Positions 53,186 through 63,165 of a DNA stretch of 64,000 nucleotides are shown one piece after another (the stretch's first letter is position 1; every line of letters begins with the position of its first letter). This stretch comes from Bacillota bacterium (GTDB taxonomy: Bacteria; Bacillota; Clostridia; Acetivibrionales; JAEZXR01): NCBI GenBank assembly GCA_023419605.1, contig JAEZXR010000103.1, positions 1 through 64,000 on the forward strand, read 5' to 3'. The translations under genes and the position numbers were made by a program. The notes below the pieces were generated by a model. It was not told where the DNA came from, ran no database searches, and saw only the letters and a list, made by a program, of their open reading frames with translations.

Positions 53186-54730
53186 TCACTCCGCTTCGTA
53201 GTGAAACCAATCAAAATCCGCTGCGATTCGGGTTCCGTTTCCACCGTTGTTCGCATACATGCCCACCAGGGTTCCTGTATGGTGTTTGCCCTCCAGAACA
53301 CCCTCATCGCTTAGGAATCTGGCATCCCCGATGCGCCCCACCGGATGCCAGGTTATATTGTCCAGACTGTAGAAGAAATCCCGTACCTGTTTGTTTACCA
53401 CAATGCGAAGGTATACTGTGGTTTGCCGGATACCGGAAACCTCTCCCAGGCAGGTAACCGCCTTGTTCCGGTTTTCCACCAGTTTGATTTTCAATCCTTC
53501 TTCAAAGGTCAGGAACAGCTTGGCATGGTTATGAATGCCATAGTAGCAGGTCAGCCCTGCCTGTTCCCCCTCCCGCTGCGGATGAAATTCCAGTTTTACG
53601 CTGGCAGTATACTGATGGTGCTTTTCCCTTCGTAAAAGGGTGTTTTTTGCTTGAACTGCATTCAAATCATAGTTTCCGGTCCAGATCCTGAAAAATCCCG
53701 GCCTTTCCTTCAGGGACCAGGCCAGAGGATCCGGATTACGGACAAATTCCCAATTCAGCACCAGCTGCTCCGAATCGAAATCGTCAAAATATTTTTCTTC
53801 ATATTTTACTTCCGGAAGATTGGGCGCTGTCTGAAGCTTGCTGGGACCCTTCCGGTTGTTTACGACAAACCATCCGTCTTCCGTCCATTGCACCGGATCC
53901 AAGGCAGTTTCCCGCCCCAGGGTGCTAAAATTCCCTTCATTGGGTCTGGCACACAGGTACAGCATCCACCAATCCCCTGCGGGGGTCTGTACCAGCTTTC
54001 CATGGCCCGCCCGCTGGATTTGTGCTTCCGGGTCGGCCTGTACCAGTATAGGGTTATAGGGGCAGGGCTCATAGGGACCATACAGGTTCCTGGACCGGGC
54101 AGTGGTAATGCAGTGCCCGTATTCCGTTCCCCCTTCCGCCAGGATGGCATAATAGTATCCGTCCTTCTTTAAAATATGAGGACCCTCCGGCGCCTTCCGG
54201 CCGGTCCCGGGCCAGATGGTAACCGGACCTTCCATGATCTCTGTGCAGTCATCCTTCAGTTTTACAATCCGAACCCCCGGGGAAATTGCAAAATAGTGCG
54301 TCCCATCGTCATCAATAAAATGAGAAGGGTCGATGGAATCCACATCCAGGTAGACCGGTTTGGAATAGGGTCCCTCCGGCCGGTCGGATTTCATCATTAA
54401 TTGCCTGCGCGCAGGCCATTTCTCATTTTCCCCCGGATTATTCTGCCGCAGTGTAGCGAAGATATAATAGGTTCCCTCATAATAGGAAATATCCGGTGCC
54501 CATATACCATGGGAATCCGAGATCTCCGATAAATCCAGGTATTCATTTTCCGTAATGGCATGTCCGATGATCTCCCAGTGAACCAGATCCCGTGAATGAG
54601 AAATCACGATGGCCGGAAAATACTGAAAGGTCGAATTCACCATGTAGTAATCTTCTCCTACCCGGATTACGGAAGGATCGGGAAAAAATCCCGACACCAC
54701 CGGATTGGAATACGTTCTTGTCTCTTCCAT
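53186..54730 (-). CDS. GH43 glycoside hydrolase (beta-xylosidase/arabinofuranosidase type)
   Basis: The protein has 514 residues. The five-blade propeller has the catalytic base in FFPDPSVIR (Asp18), the pKa modulator in IDPSHFIDDDG and the acid in EGPHILKKDGYYY. A C-terminal beta-sandwich (about 315-510) ends WFHYEAE, as in GH43 xylosidases. There is no signal peptide. It should release xylose or arabinose from imported oligosaccharides. It lies 14 bases after the second GH43 gene. Confidence 0.92.
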   Translation of the reverse strand: MEETRTYSNPVVSGFFPDPSVIRVGEDYYMVNSTFQYFPAIVISHSRDLVHWEIIGHAITENEYLDLSEISDSHGIWAPDISYYEGTYYIFATLRQNNPGENEKWPARRQLMMKSDRPEGPYSKPVYLDVDSIDPSHFIDDDGTHYFAISPGVRIVKLKDDCTEIMEGPVTIWPGTGRKAPEGPHILKKDGYYYAILAEGGTEYGHCITTARSRNLYGPYEPCPYNPILVQADPEAQIQRAGHGKLVQTPAGDWWMLYLCARPNEGNFSTLGRETALDPVQWTEDGWFVVNNRKGPSKLQTAPNLPEVKYEEKYFDDFDSEQLVLNWEFVRNPDPLAWSLKERPGFFRIWTGNYDLNAVQAKNTLLRREKHHQYTASVKLEFHPQREGEQAGLTCYYGIHNHAKLFLTFEEGLKIKLVENRNKAVTCLGEVSGIRQTTVYLRIVVNKQVRDFFYSLDNITWHPVGRIGDARFLSDEGVLEGKHHTGTLVGMYANNGGNGTRIAADFDWFHYEAE

Positions 54731-54744
54731 ATCTGCATCGCTCC

Positions 54745-56316
54745 TTATTTCAATCTTTCAATTCTAAACCAATCCATGTCGGCATAGCCGGTACTGTCTT
54801 TCACGCTTTTATTCACACAGAACATACCGACCTTGGCACCGACCCAGATCCCGGGGCTGGTTACAAAGGAATCGCCAAAGAGAATATATTCCTCTCCATC
54901 GGTACTGTAGCTGAACCGGCATTGTGCCCCTTCTCCAACCGTAACTCGCAGGTGCAATGCGGTGGTGTCCGCTGCCAGACTGCAAACTTCCCATTCCTTT
55001 TTATTTCCTTCTTCATTGTAGCCCAGGATTTGTTTCAGAACATACCCATTTTCCGTCTTGGACAGTTCCAATGCAGCATAGTCCTTTCCCAAAACAACCA
55101 ATCCCGCCGTATCGCCTCTTTGTTCTCCATGGAAATCCAGTTTCATGGTTGCGTTGAAATCCGGCGCCGGGAACTTCTGCATCAGCAGGTTTGAAACATC
55201 GCAAAGCTTGGTTTCATTTTCAACACCCGCATTTACAGCATACAGGCGCATGCTCCCAGCCTTCTCCGTCAAGGAATACCAGCTGTCTTTATAATTTGCA
55301 TTCCACTGCCACTGCAGCCCTAATTTCCCAGCATCAAACTCATCGCTGGTAACCGGTTCGGTGATGGGGTAGGTTTTTCCTACATTGGGCTTCCGATAAG
55401 TGTATACCGGTTCGCCAATCCCGTCTCCATTGGTATCTACTCCCATCATAGGCCAATCATCCACCCACTCTACCGGTTGAAGATGTGTTATACGGCCATA
55501 GGCGTCGGCATCCTGGAAATGAACAAACCACGATTCTCCGGATTCCAGTTCAACCCATCCTCCCTGGTGCGGTCCGTTCACCGTCTTATCTCCCTGATGA
55601 AGAACAATCTTATCCTCATAGGGGCCGAAGATATTTTTCGACCGCAGAATGGTCTGCCAGCCTGTTTTTACGCCTCCGGCAGGCGCCATGATATAGTAGT
55701 ACCCATTCCGTTTGTAAAGCTTCGGTCCTTCAATGGTCGGATGATGCGCATTTCCATCAAACACAAATTGACCGTCATCCAACAGCGCTGTGCCATCGGG
55801 TTCCATTCTGGCTATGTTGAGAATACTCTTAAAACCGATCCTGCTTTTTGCAAAAGCACTGACCAGATATGCATTGCCATCGTCATCCCAGAAAGGGCAA
55901 GGATCGATCCAGCCTTTTGCCTTTTTAACATGGACCGGTTCCGACCATTCGCCCGCAGGGTCTTTGGTTTTTGACATAAATATACCTTCGTCCGGTGTCG
56001 GGAAGAAAACCCAGAACATTTCATCATGATAACGGATGCTGGGCGCCCAGATCCCTTTCCCATGAGACGGTGTATCGTACTCGGGGAAAGGCAGGTTTTT
56101 AACTACATAGCTAATCACGGTCCAGTTTACCAGATCCTTTGAGTGCAGAACAGGTAACCCCGGCATGTTGCAAAAGCTGGAAGCCACCATGTAAAAGTCC
56201 TCTCCCACTCGAATTACGTCAGGATCGGCATAATCGGTATACAAAATCGGATTTCTATAGGTACCGTCTCCCTGATCTGCCAGCCAAACTCCGGATTTTA
56301 CTTCTTTTTTTTCCAT
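54745..56316 (-). CDS. GH43 glycoside hydrolase (subfamily 12-like)
   Basis: The protein has 523 residues. The propeller has YADPDVIRVGEDFYMVASSF (catalytic Asp31), WIDPCPFWDDDGNAYLV and TIEGPKLYKRNGYYYIMAP. The C-terminal concanavalin-like domain ends MDWFRIERLK. No signal peptide. It differs clearly from the neighbouring GH43 gene, so the two probably cleave different linkages, for example alpha-L-arabinofuranosyl and beta-xylosyl. Its ATG is 65 bases past the pectin esterase gene. Confidence 0.92.
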   Translation of the reverse strand: MEKKEVKSGVWLADQGDGTYRNPILYTDYADPDVIRVGEDFYMVASSFCNMPGLPVLHSKDLVNWTVISYVVKNLPFPEYDTPSHGKGIWAPSIRYHDEMFWVFFPTPDEGIFMSKTKDPAGEWSEPVHVKKAKGWIDPCPFWDDDGNAYLVSAFAKSRIGFKSILNIARMEPDGTALLDDGQFVFDGNAHHPTIEGPKLYKRNGYYYIMAPAGGVKTGWQTILRSKNIFGPYEDKIVLHQGDKTVNGPHQGGWVELESGESWFVHFQDADAYGRITHLQPVEWVDDWPMMGVDTNGDGIGEPVYTYRKPNVGKTYPITEPVTSDEFDAGKLGLQWQWNANYKDSWYSLTEKAGSMRLYAVNAGVENETKLCDVSNLLMQKFPAPDFNATMKLDFHGEQRGDTAGLVVLGKDYAALELSKTENGYVLKQILGYNEEGNKKEWEVCSLAADTTALHLRVTVGEGAQCRFSYSTDGEEYILFGDSFVTSPGIWVGAKVGMFCVNKSVKDSTGYADMDWFRIERLK

Positions 56317-56381
56317 TTCAATTACATCCTTTCGTATTCATGGTCTATATAAATAATATCTGTTTCCTTCTTATTTTACAA

Positions 56382-57323
56382 TTAGGGATTCCAATTGTCC
56401 GTACCTGTCAGGACATTTTTTACCGTATAAGCCGCAGCCTGCTCACTTGTCAATGTCTGAGCCCAGGGCACCCTTTCTTCCCTGCTGCTTCCCGGCCCAC
56501 TGCTGCCGAACTCCACATACCGGACGGTTTTTTCACGCTCCGGGTCCCTCCAGTTATGCCACCCTTCTCCGATAATGTGCTGGCCCATCCAACAGTTGAC
56601 AAAAGCAACCTTTGCATATTTTCTCCAGGGTCTTCCCAGATATACGCTATCCTTCGCCGCATCTCCGGTCAACCTGCAATCGATAAATACATAGCCGAAG
56701 TTCTCCTTCTCCCCTGTTGAAGCTGCCGTGATATACCCATTGACCTCCTGATCCCGGTTCAGAGAAACGATTTCACATCGATAAAACACCGCTGTTGCCG
56801 AACCAAAAATAAAGTCAACATCACCTTCGATATAACAGTTTTCATAATATTGCCGGTAACTTTTTACATCCCTTTCGTTTTCAGCTCCCGGGCTGCTGGG
56901 GATCGGCCCTGTAAACAGGGTATCCTGATGCCCTAAGAATTTGCAGTTTTTAAAGGAAGCCCGGTCTGCATCCACGTAGGCGGCCAAGGCCTGCCCGACG
57001 TGTTCTCCTCTACCTGCCGAATTTTCGAAGGTTAGATTCTCTGCTGTAAAACCGGTTCCACCGATATAGGTGCTATAAGAGCCAAAGGTGCCCACTTCCT
57101 TCCCCTCCGGAAGCTGCTTCCTCGCGTAATCCCCATAGGTAAGAATTGTTTTTTCCGCCCCCTCCCCGACCAAAGTAACATTCGGTTTACAGATGGAAAG
57201 CTTTTCTTTATAAATTCCCGCCTTAATGTGAATTTTTATCTCTTCCGGATTATTTTCCGGGATACTGTCGATAGCATCCTGTAGTCTTCTGAAATCTCCA
57301 CTTCCATCGGCTGCAACAATCAT
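56382..57323 (-). CDS. pectin methylesterase (CE8), cytoplasmic
   Basis: The protein has 313 residues from the ATG at 57323 (MIVAADGSGDF). This right-handed beta-helix enzyme removes methyl esters from galacturonate. Catalytic positions are Gln111 (VGQALAAYV), Asp134 (GHQDTLFT), Asp170 (EGDVDFIFG) and Arg231 (YLGRPWRKY). No signal peptide is visible even in the longer frame, unusual for a pectinesterase. It therefore should act on imported methylated oligogalacturonides. It lies between the importer lipoprotein gene and the GH43 genes. Confidence 0.93.
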   Translation of the reverse strand: MIVAADGSGDFRRLQDAIDSIPENNPEEIKIHIKAGIYKEKLSICKPNVTLVGEGAEKTILTYGDYARKQLPEGKEVGTFGSYSTYIGGTGFTAENLTFENSAGRGEHVGQALAAYVDADRASFKNCKFLGHQDTLFTGPIPSSPGAENERDVKSYRQYYENCYIEGDVDFIFGSATAVFYRCEIVSLNRDQEVNGYITAASTGEKENFGYVFIDCRLTGDAAKDSVYLGRPWRKYAKVAFVNCWMGQHIIGEGWHNWRDPEREKTVRYVEFGSSGPGSSREERVPWAQTLTSEQAAAYTVKNVLTGTDNWNP

Positions 57324-57395
57324 TTTGTACCCTCCAAAACATAATGTAGGGGATCTCCATCCCTTTTGACCGCTGATTTCGCAATACCGCAAATC

Positions 57396-57425
57396 AAAGT
57401 AGTACCCCCTTTGGAGTACTACTTT
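57396..57425 (-). terminator. stem-loop after the binding-lipoprotein gene
   Basis: AAAGTAGTACCCC and GGAGTACTACTTT pair with one mismatch around a 4-base loop, 24 bases past the stop. No T run follows, so it may only protect or attenuate the message before the enzyme genes. Confidence 0.55.
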
Positions 57426-57448
57426 GCTGTTGGCAACTTATTCAGTTC

Positions 57449-59062
57449 TTATTTTTTATTGGCTCTGTTATAAGCATCGGTTCTGATCTTTTTAAGCTCC
57501 TGCAAGCCCAGCTTGTTCAGCGTATCGAGGTATTTATTCCAATCCGCTTCATTGGCCGGATTCACCTGACCCATGATAAACCTCGCAGCATATTCATCCC
57601 TTGTATCGTTGATACTGGTCTGAATATCGGCCATTTTGCTGTTTTCCGCTTCAGTGTACCACATAACAGGTGCCATAAAGAAGTAGTAATTCTGCCTGTT
57701 GAGGAAGGTCTTTTCCAATTCGCCGTATACAGGTCTGTAGGTTACATTTACGCCCGGGTGTGCCGTCATAAATCCGGCATAACCGTTGATAGCATATTCA
57801 CCCGGCTTCTCGCCTGTTGCTTTGAGGGGTGTTATCATCTTCTCCAGATACACAGGGTTGCCATTCTTCATTTCATAGGTGAGTCCTTCTACACCAAAGG
57901 TATGGAAGCGCTGGCCTTCCTCGCTTAATGCCCAGTTGATGTAATCCAGAACACGGTTCAATTTTTCATTGCTGATATTGGCATAGAAGCCTATACCGTC
58001 TGCATTGAAGTAGCCGTTTCTCTTAAAGTAGGTCTTATCCGTGTAGGCAGACACAATATCCTTTGACCAATCCCATTTTGCATTGGCATCGGCACTCTTT
58101 GAAATATTTTCATATTCCGTAAGTTTTTCAGGATATCCCCATTCTACAAAGCCGTTGCCCTGGGTTTTAAATTTCTTGGTCTGGTCATTGGTGGCCGTTG
58201 CAAATTCCTTCCATATAAGTTCCTCTTTGTACAATTTGTTCATGTATTTCAGGAACTCGCGGTAATTGTTTTCAGAGAATGCATAGGGAACAAAGGTTTT
58301 CGTTACAGGATCTACATAAGATAATTCCCTGATAGTCAACTCTGACATTCCGAAAGCCTGCAGGAATCCGGAGAAAGCCCACAGCGACTGCGGCGTACTT
58401 GCAGCTACGTAAGGAACCTTGCCGGTCTTCTCTTTAACGGCTTTAAGCACCTTATATAATTCATCCGTCGTCTTTGGGTAGGTGAGTCCCAGTTGATCCA
58501 GGGTATCTTTTCTGTAGACCCAGGTCATGTTAATGGTAGAGCTTTGTTTCCCTGGGAAATAATATATCTTGTCATCGGTAAAGCGGATGTTTCCGTATAC
58601 ATTCTTCCACTCTTCCTCGCTGTACATCTTAAAGAAATTTGGAAGCTTGGATTTGATTTCATCCACGGTAAAGCCCTTGACATATCCCGCAGTCGCCCAT
58701 TCATTCAGCTTCCATTCCGGTCTGAGGTTATAAATGAACTCCGGGGGCTCTCCCGAAGCAAAAAGCAGGGACATTTTTGTAACATAGTCATTGGTGGAAA
58801 TATCCGTAGTTTCAAAAACCAGATTGAATTTTTCCTTCAACATTTTTGCCAGCTGGTTATCTTTTACATTTACGGTTTCCTTCACCGATTTTGCAGCTGT
58901 CACTTTAATTTCCTTTGCGTACTTGTCCGCCGCATTGGCAGACGTCTGTTGCGTTGCGTTTGATGCGTCCTCCCCATTTGCTTCCTTCTTGCCGCCACAG
59001 CCTGCAAAGCTGGTAATCAGCAGTGCAGAAGCCAGAAGCAGCGCAGCATATCTTTTTACCAT
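57449..59062 (-). CDS. oligosaccharide ABC transporter binding lipoprotein (copy 1)
   Basis: The protein has 537 residues from the ATG at 59062. The lipoprotein signal is MVKRYAALLLASALLITSFA then GCGG. The mature part is a large extracellular solute-binding domain of the YtcQ/LipO type used with YtcP/YteP-like permeases. Third gene of the importer operon. It is closely similar throughout to the second lipoprotein at 61546 (same N-terminal signal, LFASGEPPE, WEFATATNDQTKKF type segments and the same end). Substrate inferred from neighbours: pectin or arabinoxylan oligosaccharides. Confidence 0.93.
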   Translation of the reverse strand: MVKRYAALLLASALLITSFAGCGGKKEANGEDASNATQQTSANAADKYAKEIKVTAAKSVKETVNVKDNQLAKMLKEKFNLVFETTDISTNDYVTKMSLLFASGEPPEFIYNLRPEWKLNEWATAGYVKGFTVDEIKSKLPNFFKMYSEEEWKNVYGNIRFTDDKIYYFPGKQSSTINMTWVYRKDTLDQLGLTYPKTTDELYKVLKAVKEKTGKVPYVAASTPQSLWAFSGFLQAFGMSELTIRELSYVDPVTKTFVPYAFSENNYREFLKYMNKLYKEELIWKEFATATNDQTKKFKTQGNGFVEWGYPEKLTEYENISKSADANAKWDWSKDIVSAYTDKTYFKRNGYFNADGIGFYANISNEKLNRVLDYINWALSEEGQRFHTFGVEGLTYEMKNGNPVYLEKMITPLKATGEKPGEYAINGYAGFMTAHPGVNVTYRPVYGELEKTFLNRQNYYFFMAPVMWYTEAENSKMADIQTSINDTRDEYAARFIMGQVNPANEADWNKYLDTLNKLGLQELKKIRTDAYNRANKK

Positions 59063-59207
59063 GATAATCCTCCTCAATGGAATAATATTTATAGCAGGGT
59101 TGAGCACCGCAATCACATGCAGTGTCTCAACCCTATGCAGCACAGTTCTTTGTCCGCAAGGGATGTCAGAATTGTGTTAACACCTTTTTTAGCTCTTGAT
59201 CAACCGC

Positions 59208-60101
59208 TTACCCTTTTAACGAGCCGATCATAACCCCTTTGATAAAGTACTTCTGGATAAACGGATAGATCAGCAGCATCGGGAATATGGATACAAAGAG
59301 CGTGGCATATTTAACTCCCGTTACGTTCACGATCCCGATCTCGTTAATGGCACTGGCATCCCCGGACTGAGCCGCTTCCTGCAGCGCAGAGGTTTGAATT
59401 ACGATCTGGCGCAGAATCATCTGTAATGGATACTTGTCTGTGTCCTTCAGGTAAATCATGGCAGAGAACCAGGAATTCCAATGGGATACTGCGTAGTATA
59501 AACCAATGGTGAAAATGGCAGCTTTGGAAAGCGGCAATACGATCTTCCAGAAGATGGTGAAATCATTTGCACCGTCCAAATACGCAGATTCTTCCAATTC
59601 CGCCGGGATGCTCTGAAAGAAGGTACGCATGATGATCAAATTCGTAATGCTGATGGCCCCCGGCAGAATCAGCGCCCACATGCTGTTATACAGTCCCAGG
59701 TTTCTTACAAGGAGAAAGGATGGAATCATTCCTCCGGAAAAGTACATGGGAAGCAGAATCATAAAGGTATATAACGTACGCAGCGCCAGGCGCTTCCTTG
59801 AAAGGGCATAGGCCAGCGAGCCCGTCATCAGCAGATTAAGAATCGTCCCGATTCCGGTGTAGATCACCGAGTTTTTAAAGGACATAGGTACCAGCTTGCC
59901 TTGCCAGATCATCTGATAGGCCTGGAAGGTAAACTCCCTTGGAAAAATCGTAACGATTCCCCGATCGTTGGCGCTGGCACTGCTTAAGGATGAAGCAAAT
60001 ACGTGTAAAACCGGATACAAGGTTACAACCAGTACAACGAACATCGTAACGTGAACTATCGTATCCAATACTTTTGATGAAATTGAACGATCTCTTACCA
60101 T
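59208..60101 (-). CDS. carbohydrate ABC transporter permease (YtcP type)
   Basis: This 297-residue inner-membrane subunit has six predicted helices and the ATPase-docking EAA loop around ELEESAYLDGANDFTIFWKI. It ends FIKGVMIGSLKG. It pairs with the permease 13 bases upstream and the binding lipoprotein downstream. The ATPase subunit is not in the window, so a shared MsmX-type ATPase is expected. Confidence 0.94.
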   Translation of the reverse strand: MVRDRSISSKVLDTIVHVTMFVVLVVTLYPVLHVFASSLSSASANDRGIVTIFPREFTFQAYQMIWQGKLVPMSFKNSVIYTGIGTILNLLMTGSLAYALSRKRLALRTLYTFMILLPMYFSGGMIPSFLLVRNLGLYNSMWALILPGAISITNLIIMRTFFQSIPAELEESAYLDGANDFTIFWKIVLPLSKAAIFTIGLYYAVSHWNSWFSAMIYLKDTDKYPLQMILRQIVIQTSALQEAAQSGDASAINEIGIVNVTGVKYATLFVSIFPMLLIYPFIQKYFIKGVMIGSLKG

Positions 60102-60114
60102 TCTTCGATACCCC

Positions 60115-61086
60115 CTACCATAAACTGTTTTCGGAAACTTTTCGCGTGACGGTATTGGCTATGGTTAAAATAACGATATTAATGATGGAGTTAAATACCG
60201 AAACGGCGGTTGTAAAACTGTACTCCGCATACTGGAGACCCCTACGGTAAACAAAAGTACTGATAACGTCTGAAGTTTCGTAGGTTAAAGGTGACTGCAT
60301 CAGCAGTACCTTGTCCGCTCCCAGGGACATAAGTTTTCCGATTTGCAGCAGCAGCATGATGATAATGGTAGGTGCGATGGAAGGTATGGAAATACTCCAT
60401 ATCATACGAAGCCTTGAGGCTCCATCAATGGTAGCAGATTCATACAACTCCTGGTTAACATTGGATAATGCCGCTATATAAATGATGGCTCCCCAACCGA
60501 TGCCTGTCCAGATATCGCTGAGGATATACAGGGGGCGGAACCACCCGGGTTCTGCCATAAAATAGATGGGTTCCATACCAAAAACATTCTGCAAAATCCC
60601 GTTAATTACACCATCCGTCGGCGAAAGAAACATAACCAAAATACCGATGATGGCAGGCAGGGAGATAAAGTGCGGAAGATAGCTGACGGTCTGCACAAAC
60701 CGCTTATAAAATTTGTTCCTCACCTCATTCAAAAGCAAGGCAAAAGCGATAGGAATCGGGAACACAAAAATCAGGTGATAAATGTTAAGAATTAACGTGT
60801 TCCATATCAACCGCCAGAAATTAGGATGGTTGAAAAATTTAAAGAAGTACTGCAAACCCACCCATTGACTTCCCCAGATCCCGTCCTGGATCCGGTAATT
60901 TTTAAATGCAATGATGACACCGTACATAGGGATGTACTGGAAGATAATGAAATAGATAATTCCCGGCAATGCCAGCAACTGCAAGTACTTGGTCCTGGCA
61001 ATGTCCTTCCCCAGTTGTTTGAACCAATTGAAAAAAGCGTTCCCCGGCGTTTTCTTCTTTTTCGATGCTACTGCTAATTCGCTCAA
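60115..61086 (-). CDS. carbohydrate ABC transporter permease (YteP/LplB type)
   Basis: The protein has 323 residues. A basic N-terminal tail (ASKKKKTPG) precedes six helices with the EAA loop ELYESATIDGASRLRMIWSI. The start is a TTG (GGAGTGGG upstream). First gene of the permease-permease-lipoprotein-pectinesterase-GH43-GH43-hydrolase run, whose small spacings suggest one long transcript from a promoter above 61090. Confidence 0.94.
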   Translation of the reverse strand: MSELAVASKKKKTPGNAFFNWFKQLGKDIARTKYLQLLALPGIIYFIIFQYIPMYGVIIAFKNYRIQDGIWGSQWVGLQYFFKFFNHPNFWRLIWNTLILNIYHLIFVFPIPIAFALLLNEVRNKFYKRFVQTVSYLPHFISLPAIIGILVMFLSPTDGVINGILQNVFGMEPIYFMAEPGWFRPLYILSDIWTGIGWGAIIYIAALSNVNQELYESATIDGASRLRMIWSISIPSIAPTIIIMLLLQIGKLMSLGADKVLLMQSPLTYETSDVISTFVYRRGLQYAEYSFTTAVSVFNSIINIVILTIANTVTRKVSENSLW

Positions 61087-61545
61087 CTAACCCACTCCTT
61101 ATTTAATAATAGTATAAAAATAATATAGTTTTTTTTCGCTTTCCACTCTGTTCCATTACGTCTGTCAACATAACCATCCCTCACTAAAGCCCGTTCTGCC
61201 AACGCCCGAAATATTACAGTCCTACTTCTTCCTGATATTTCCCTCTAGTGAATTCATCAAGCGAGTACAACTCGATTATAGGAGCAATACACCTCTAGTT
61301 CAACTTCCAATTTCTCATAATCTCCTACAATTCATAACATACATTTTCTTAGGTAAGCCTACCTTTCTTGCTTCCAGCGATTCCAAAGGCATCAGCACTC
61401 CAGTCCTCCCCCTTTACCATACAGTCTTGAGGGATCTTCATTTCACCCTCAAGGCAGCATCCAGGGAAGGTTTCCCCTATCCGATTAAAAAATAGAGCAG
61501 TATTCCGGTTGAGAATACTACTCTATTTTTCACTTTAGCATCTTC
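61087..61545. other. regulatory gap before the importer operon, with terminator of copy 2
   Basis: AAAAATAGAGCAGTATTC (61488-61505) and its near-complement (61513-61530) followed by Ts on the minus strand terminate the second lipoprotein gene. Positions about 61250-61365 resemble 63350-63460 upstream of copy 2: both share ACTCGATTATA/GTTCGATTATA and then AACATACATTTTCTTAG. A common promoter or activator site is likely. No coding frame is supported. Confidence 0.6.
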
Positions 61546-63165
61546 TTATTTTTTGTTGGCCCTGTTATAAGCATCGGTCCGGACCTTCTTCATATCCTGT
61601 AAGCCCAGTTTGTTCAACGTCTCGATGTATTTATTCCAATCCGCCTCATTGGCAGGGTCAAGCTGGCCCATGATAAACCTTGCTGCGTATTCATCCCTTG
61701 TATCATTGATACTGGTCTGAATATCGGCCAGCTTCTTGTTTTCAGCCTCTGTAAAGGGCATGATGGGCGCCATGAAGAAATTATACCCCTTACGGTCCAG
61801 GAAGGTTTTTTCCAGCTCTTTGTATACCGGTTTGTAAACCTCGTTTACCGCAGGATGGGCTACCATCCAACCGGCCGAACCAACGATTCCGTATTCCCCC
61901 ATCTTTTCACCCGTTGCCTTGGTCGGTGATATCATCTTTTCCATATATGCAGGCTTTCCATCCTTCATTTCGTAGGTGAGCCCCTCTACGCCGAAGGTGT
62001 TGAACCGTTGTCCTTCCTCTGTCATGGCCCAGTTCACATAATCCAGAACTCTGTTTAATTTTTCATCACTGATCTTGGAATAGAAGCCTATACCGTCTGC
62101 ATTAAAATATGGATCTCTTTTAAAGTATATCTTGTCCTGGCTGGCAGAAACCATATCCTTGGACCAATCCCATTTCGCATTGGCATCGGCACTTTTGGAT
62201 ATATTATCGTATTCAGCAAGCTTTTCAGGATAGCCCCATAGAGCAAAGCCGTTTCCTTGTGTTTGGAACTTTTTGGTTTGTTCTGTTGTAGCTGTCGCGA
62301 ATTCCTTCCAGATCAGGCCTTCCTTATATAATTTGTTCATGTACTTGAGGAAATCACGGTAGTTACTTTCGGAGAACGCATAAGGAACAAAGGTCTTGCT
62401 TACAGGGTCCACGTAAGACAATTCCCGAATGGCCAACTCCGGCATACCGAAGGATTGAAGGAAGCCCGAGAAGGCCCACAAAGCACCGCCGGACCCTGTA
62501 CTTGCACTTACATAAGGAACTTTTCCGGTTTTCTCCTTAATGGCTTTTAATGCATTGTACATGTCATCCGTGCTTTTGGGGTAAGCAAGTCCCAGTGCAT
62601 CAAAAGTATCCTTACGGTATACCCAGGTCATATTAAGCTTTGCAGCTCTTTTTCCAGGCAGGTAGTAAACCTTTCCATCGGAATACTGGGCATTTCCATA
62701 TACATTGGCCCACTCTTCGTCGGTCCATACCTTCATATAGTTCGGAAGCTTGGTTTTTAGTTCATCTACAGTAAAACCTTTGACATAACCGGCTTCCGTC
62801 CATTCATTGAGCTTCCACTCCGGCCGCAGCGAGTAAAGATATTCCGGAGGTTCTCCGGAGGCAAAGAGCAAGGACATTTTTGTAACATAGTCCGTCGTTG
62901 AAATCTCCGTCGTTTCAATGACCAGATTGAACTTTTCCTTCAACAGTTTGGCGAATTGGTTGTCTTTTATATTGACGGTTTCCTTCACCGCCTTTGCCGA
63001 TGACACCTTGATTTCCTTGGCATATTTGTTCGCTTCACTATTTGCAGTCGGCGTTGCACCGCCGGCCGGACCTCCCTGGGGCATTTCATTTTTCCCGCCG
63101 CAGCCTGCAAAGCTGGTGATCAGCAGCGCTGAAGCCAGAATCAGGGCAGAATATCTTTTTATCAT
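61546..63165 (-). CDS. oligosaccharide ABC transporter binding lipoprotein (copy 2)
   Basis: The protein has 539 residues from the ATG at 63165. Lipoprotein signal MIKRYSALILASALLITSFA then GCGG, a Gly/Pro-rich linker (MPQGGPAGGATPT) and a domain collinear with copy 1, ending VRTDAYNRANKK in both. It is monocistronic with its own upstream region and strong terminator. It probably delivers a related but different oligosaccharide to the same permeases, by analogy with paired binding proteins. Confidence 0.93.
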   Translation of the reverse strand: MIKRYSALILASALLITSFAGCGGKNEMPQGGPAGGATPTANSEANKYAKEIKVSSAKAVKETVNIKDNQFAKLLKEKFNLVIETTEISTTDYVTKMSLLFASGEPPEYLYSLRPEWKLNEWTEAGYVKGFTVDELKTKLPNYMKVWTDEEWANVYGNAQYSDGKVYYLPGKRAAKLNMTWVYRKDTFDALGLAYPKSTDDMYNALKAIKEKTGKVPYVSASTGSGGALWAFSGFLQSFGMPELAIRELSYVDPVSKTFVPYAFSESNYRDFLKYMNKLYKEGLIWKEFATATTEQTKKFQTQGNGFALWGYPEKLAEYDNISKSADANAKWDWSKDMVSASQDKIYFKRDPYFNADGIGFYSKISDEKLNRVLDYVNWAMTEEGQRFNTFGVEGLTYEMKDGKPAYMEKMISPTKATGEKMGEYGIVGSAGWMVAHPAVNEVYKPVYKELEKTFLDRKGYNFFMAPIMPFTEAENKKLADIQTSINDTRDEYAARFIMGQLDPANEADWNKYIETLNKLGLQDMKKVRTDAYNRANKK

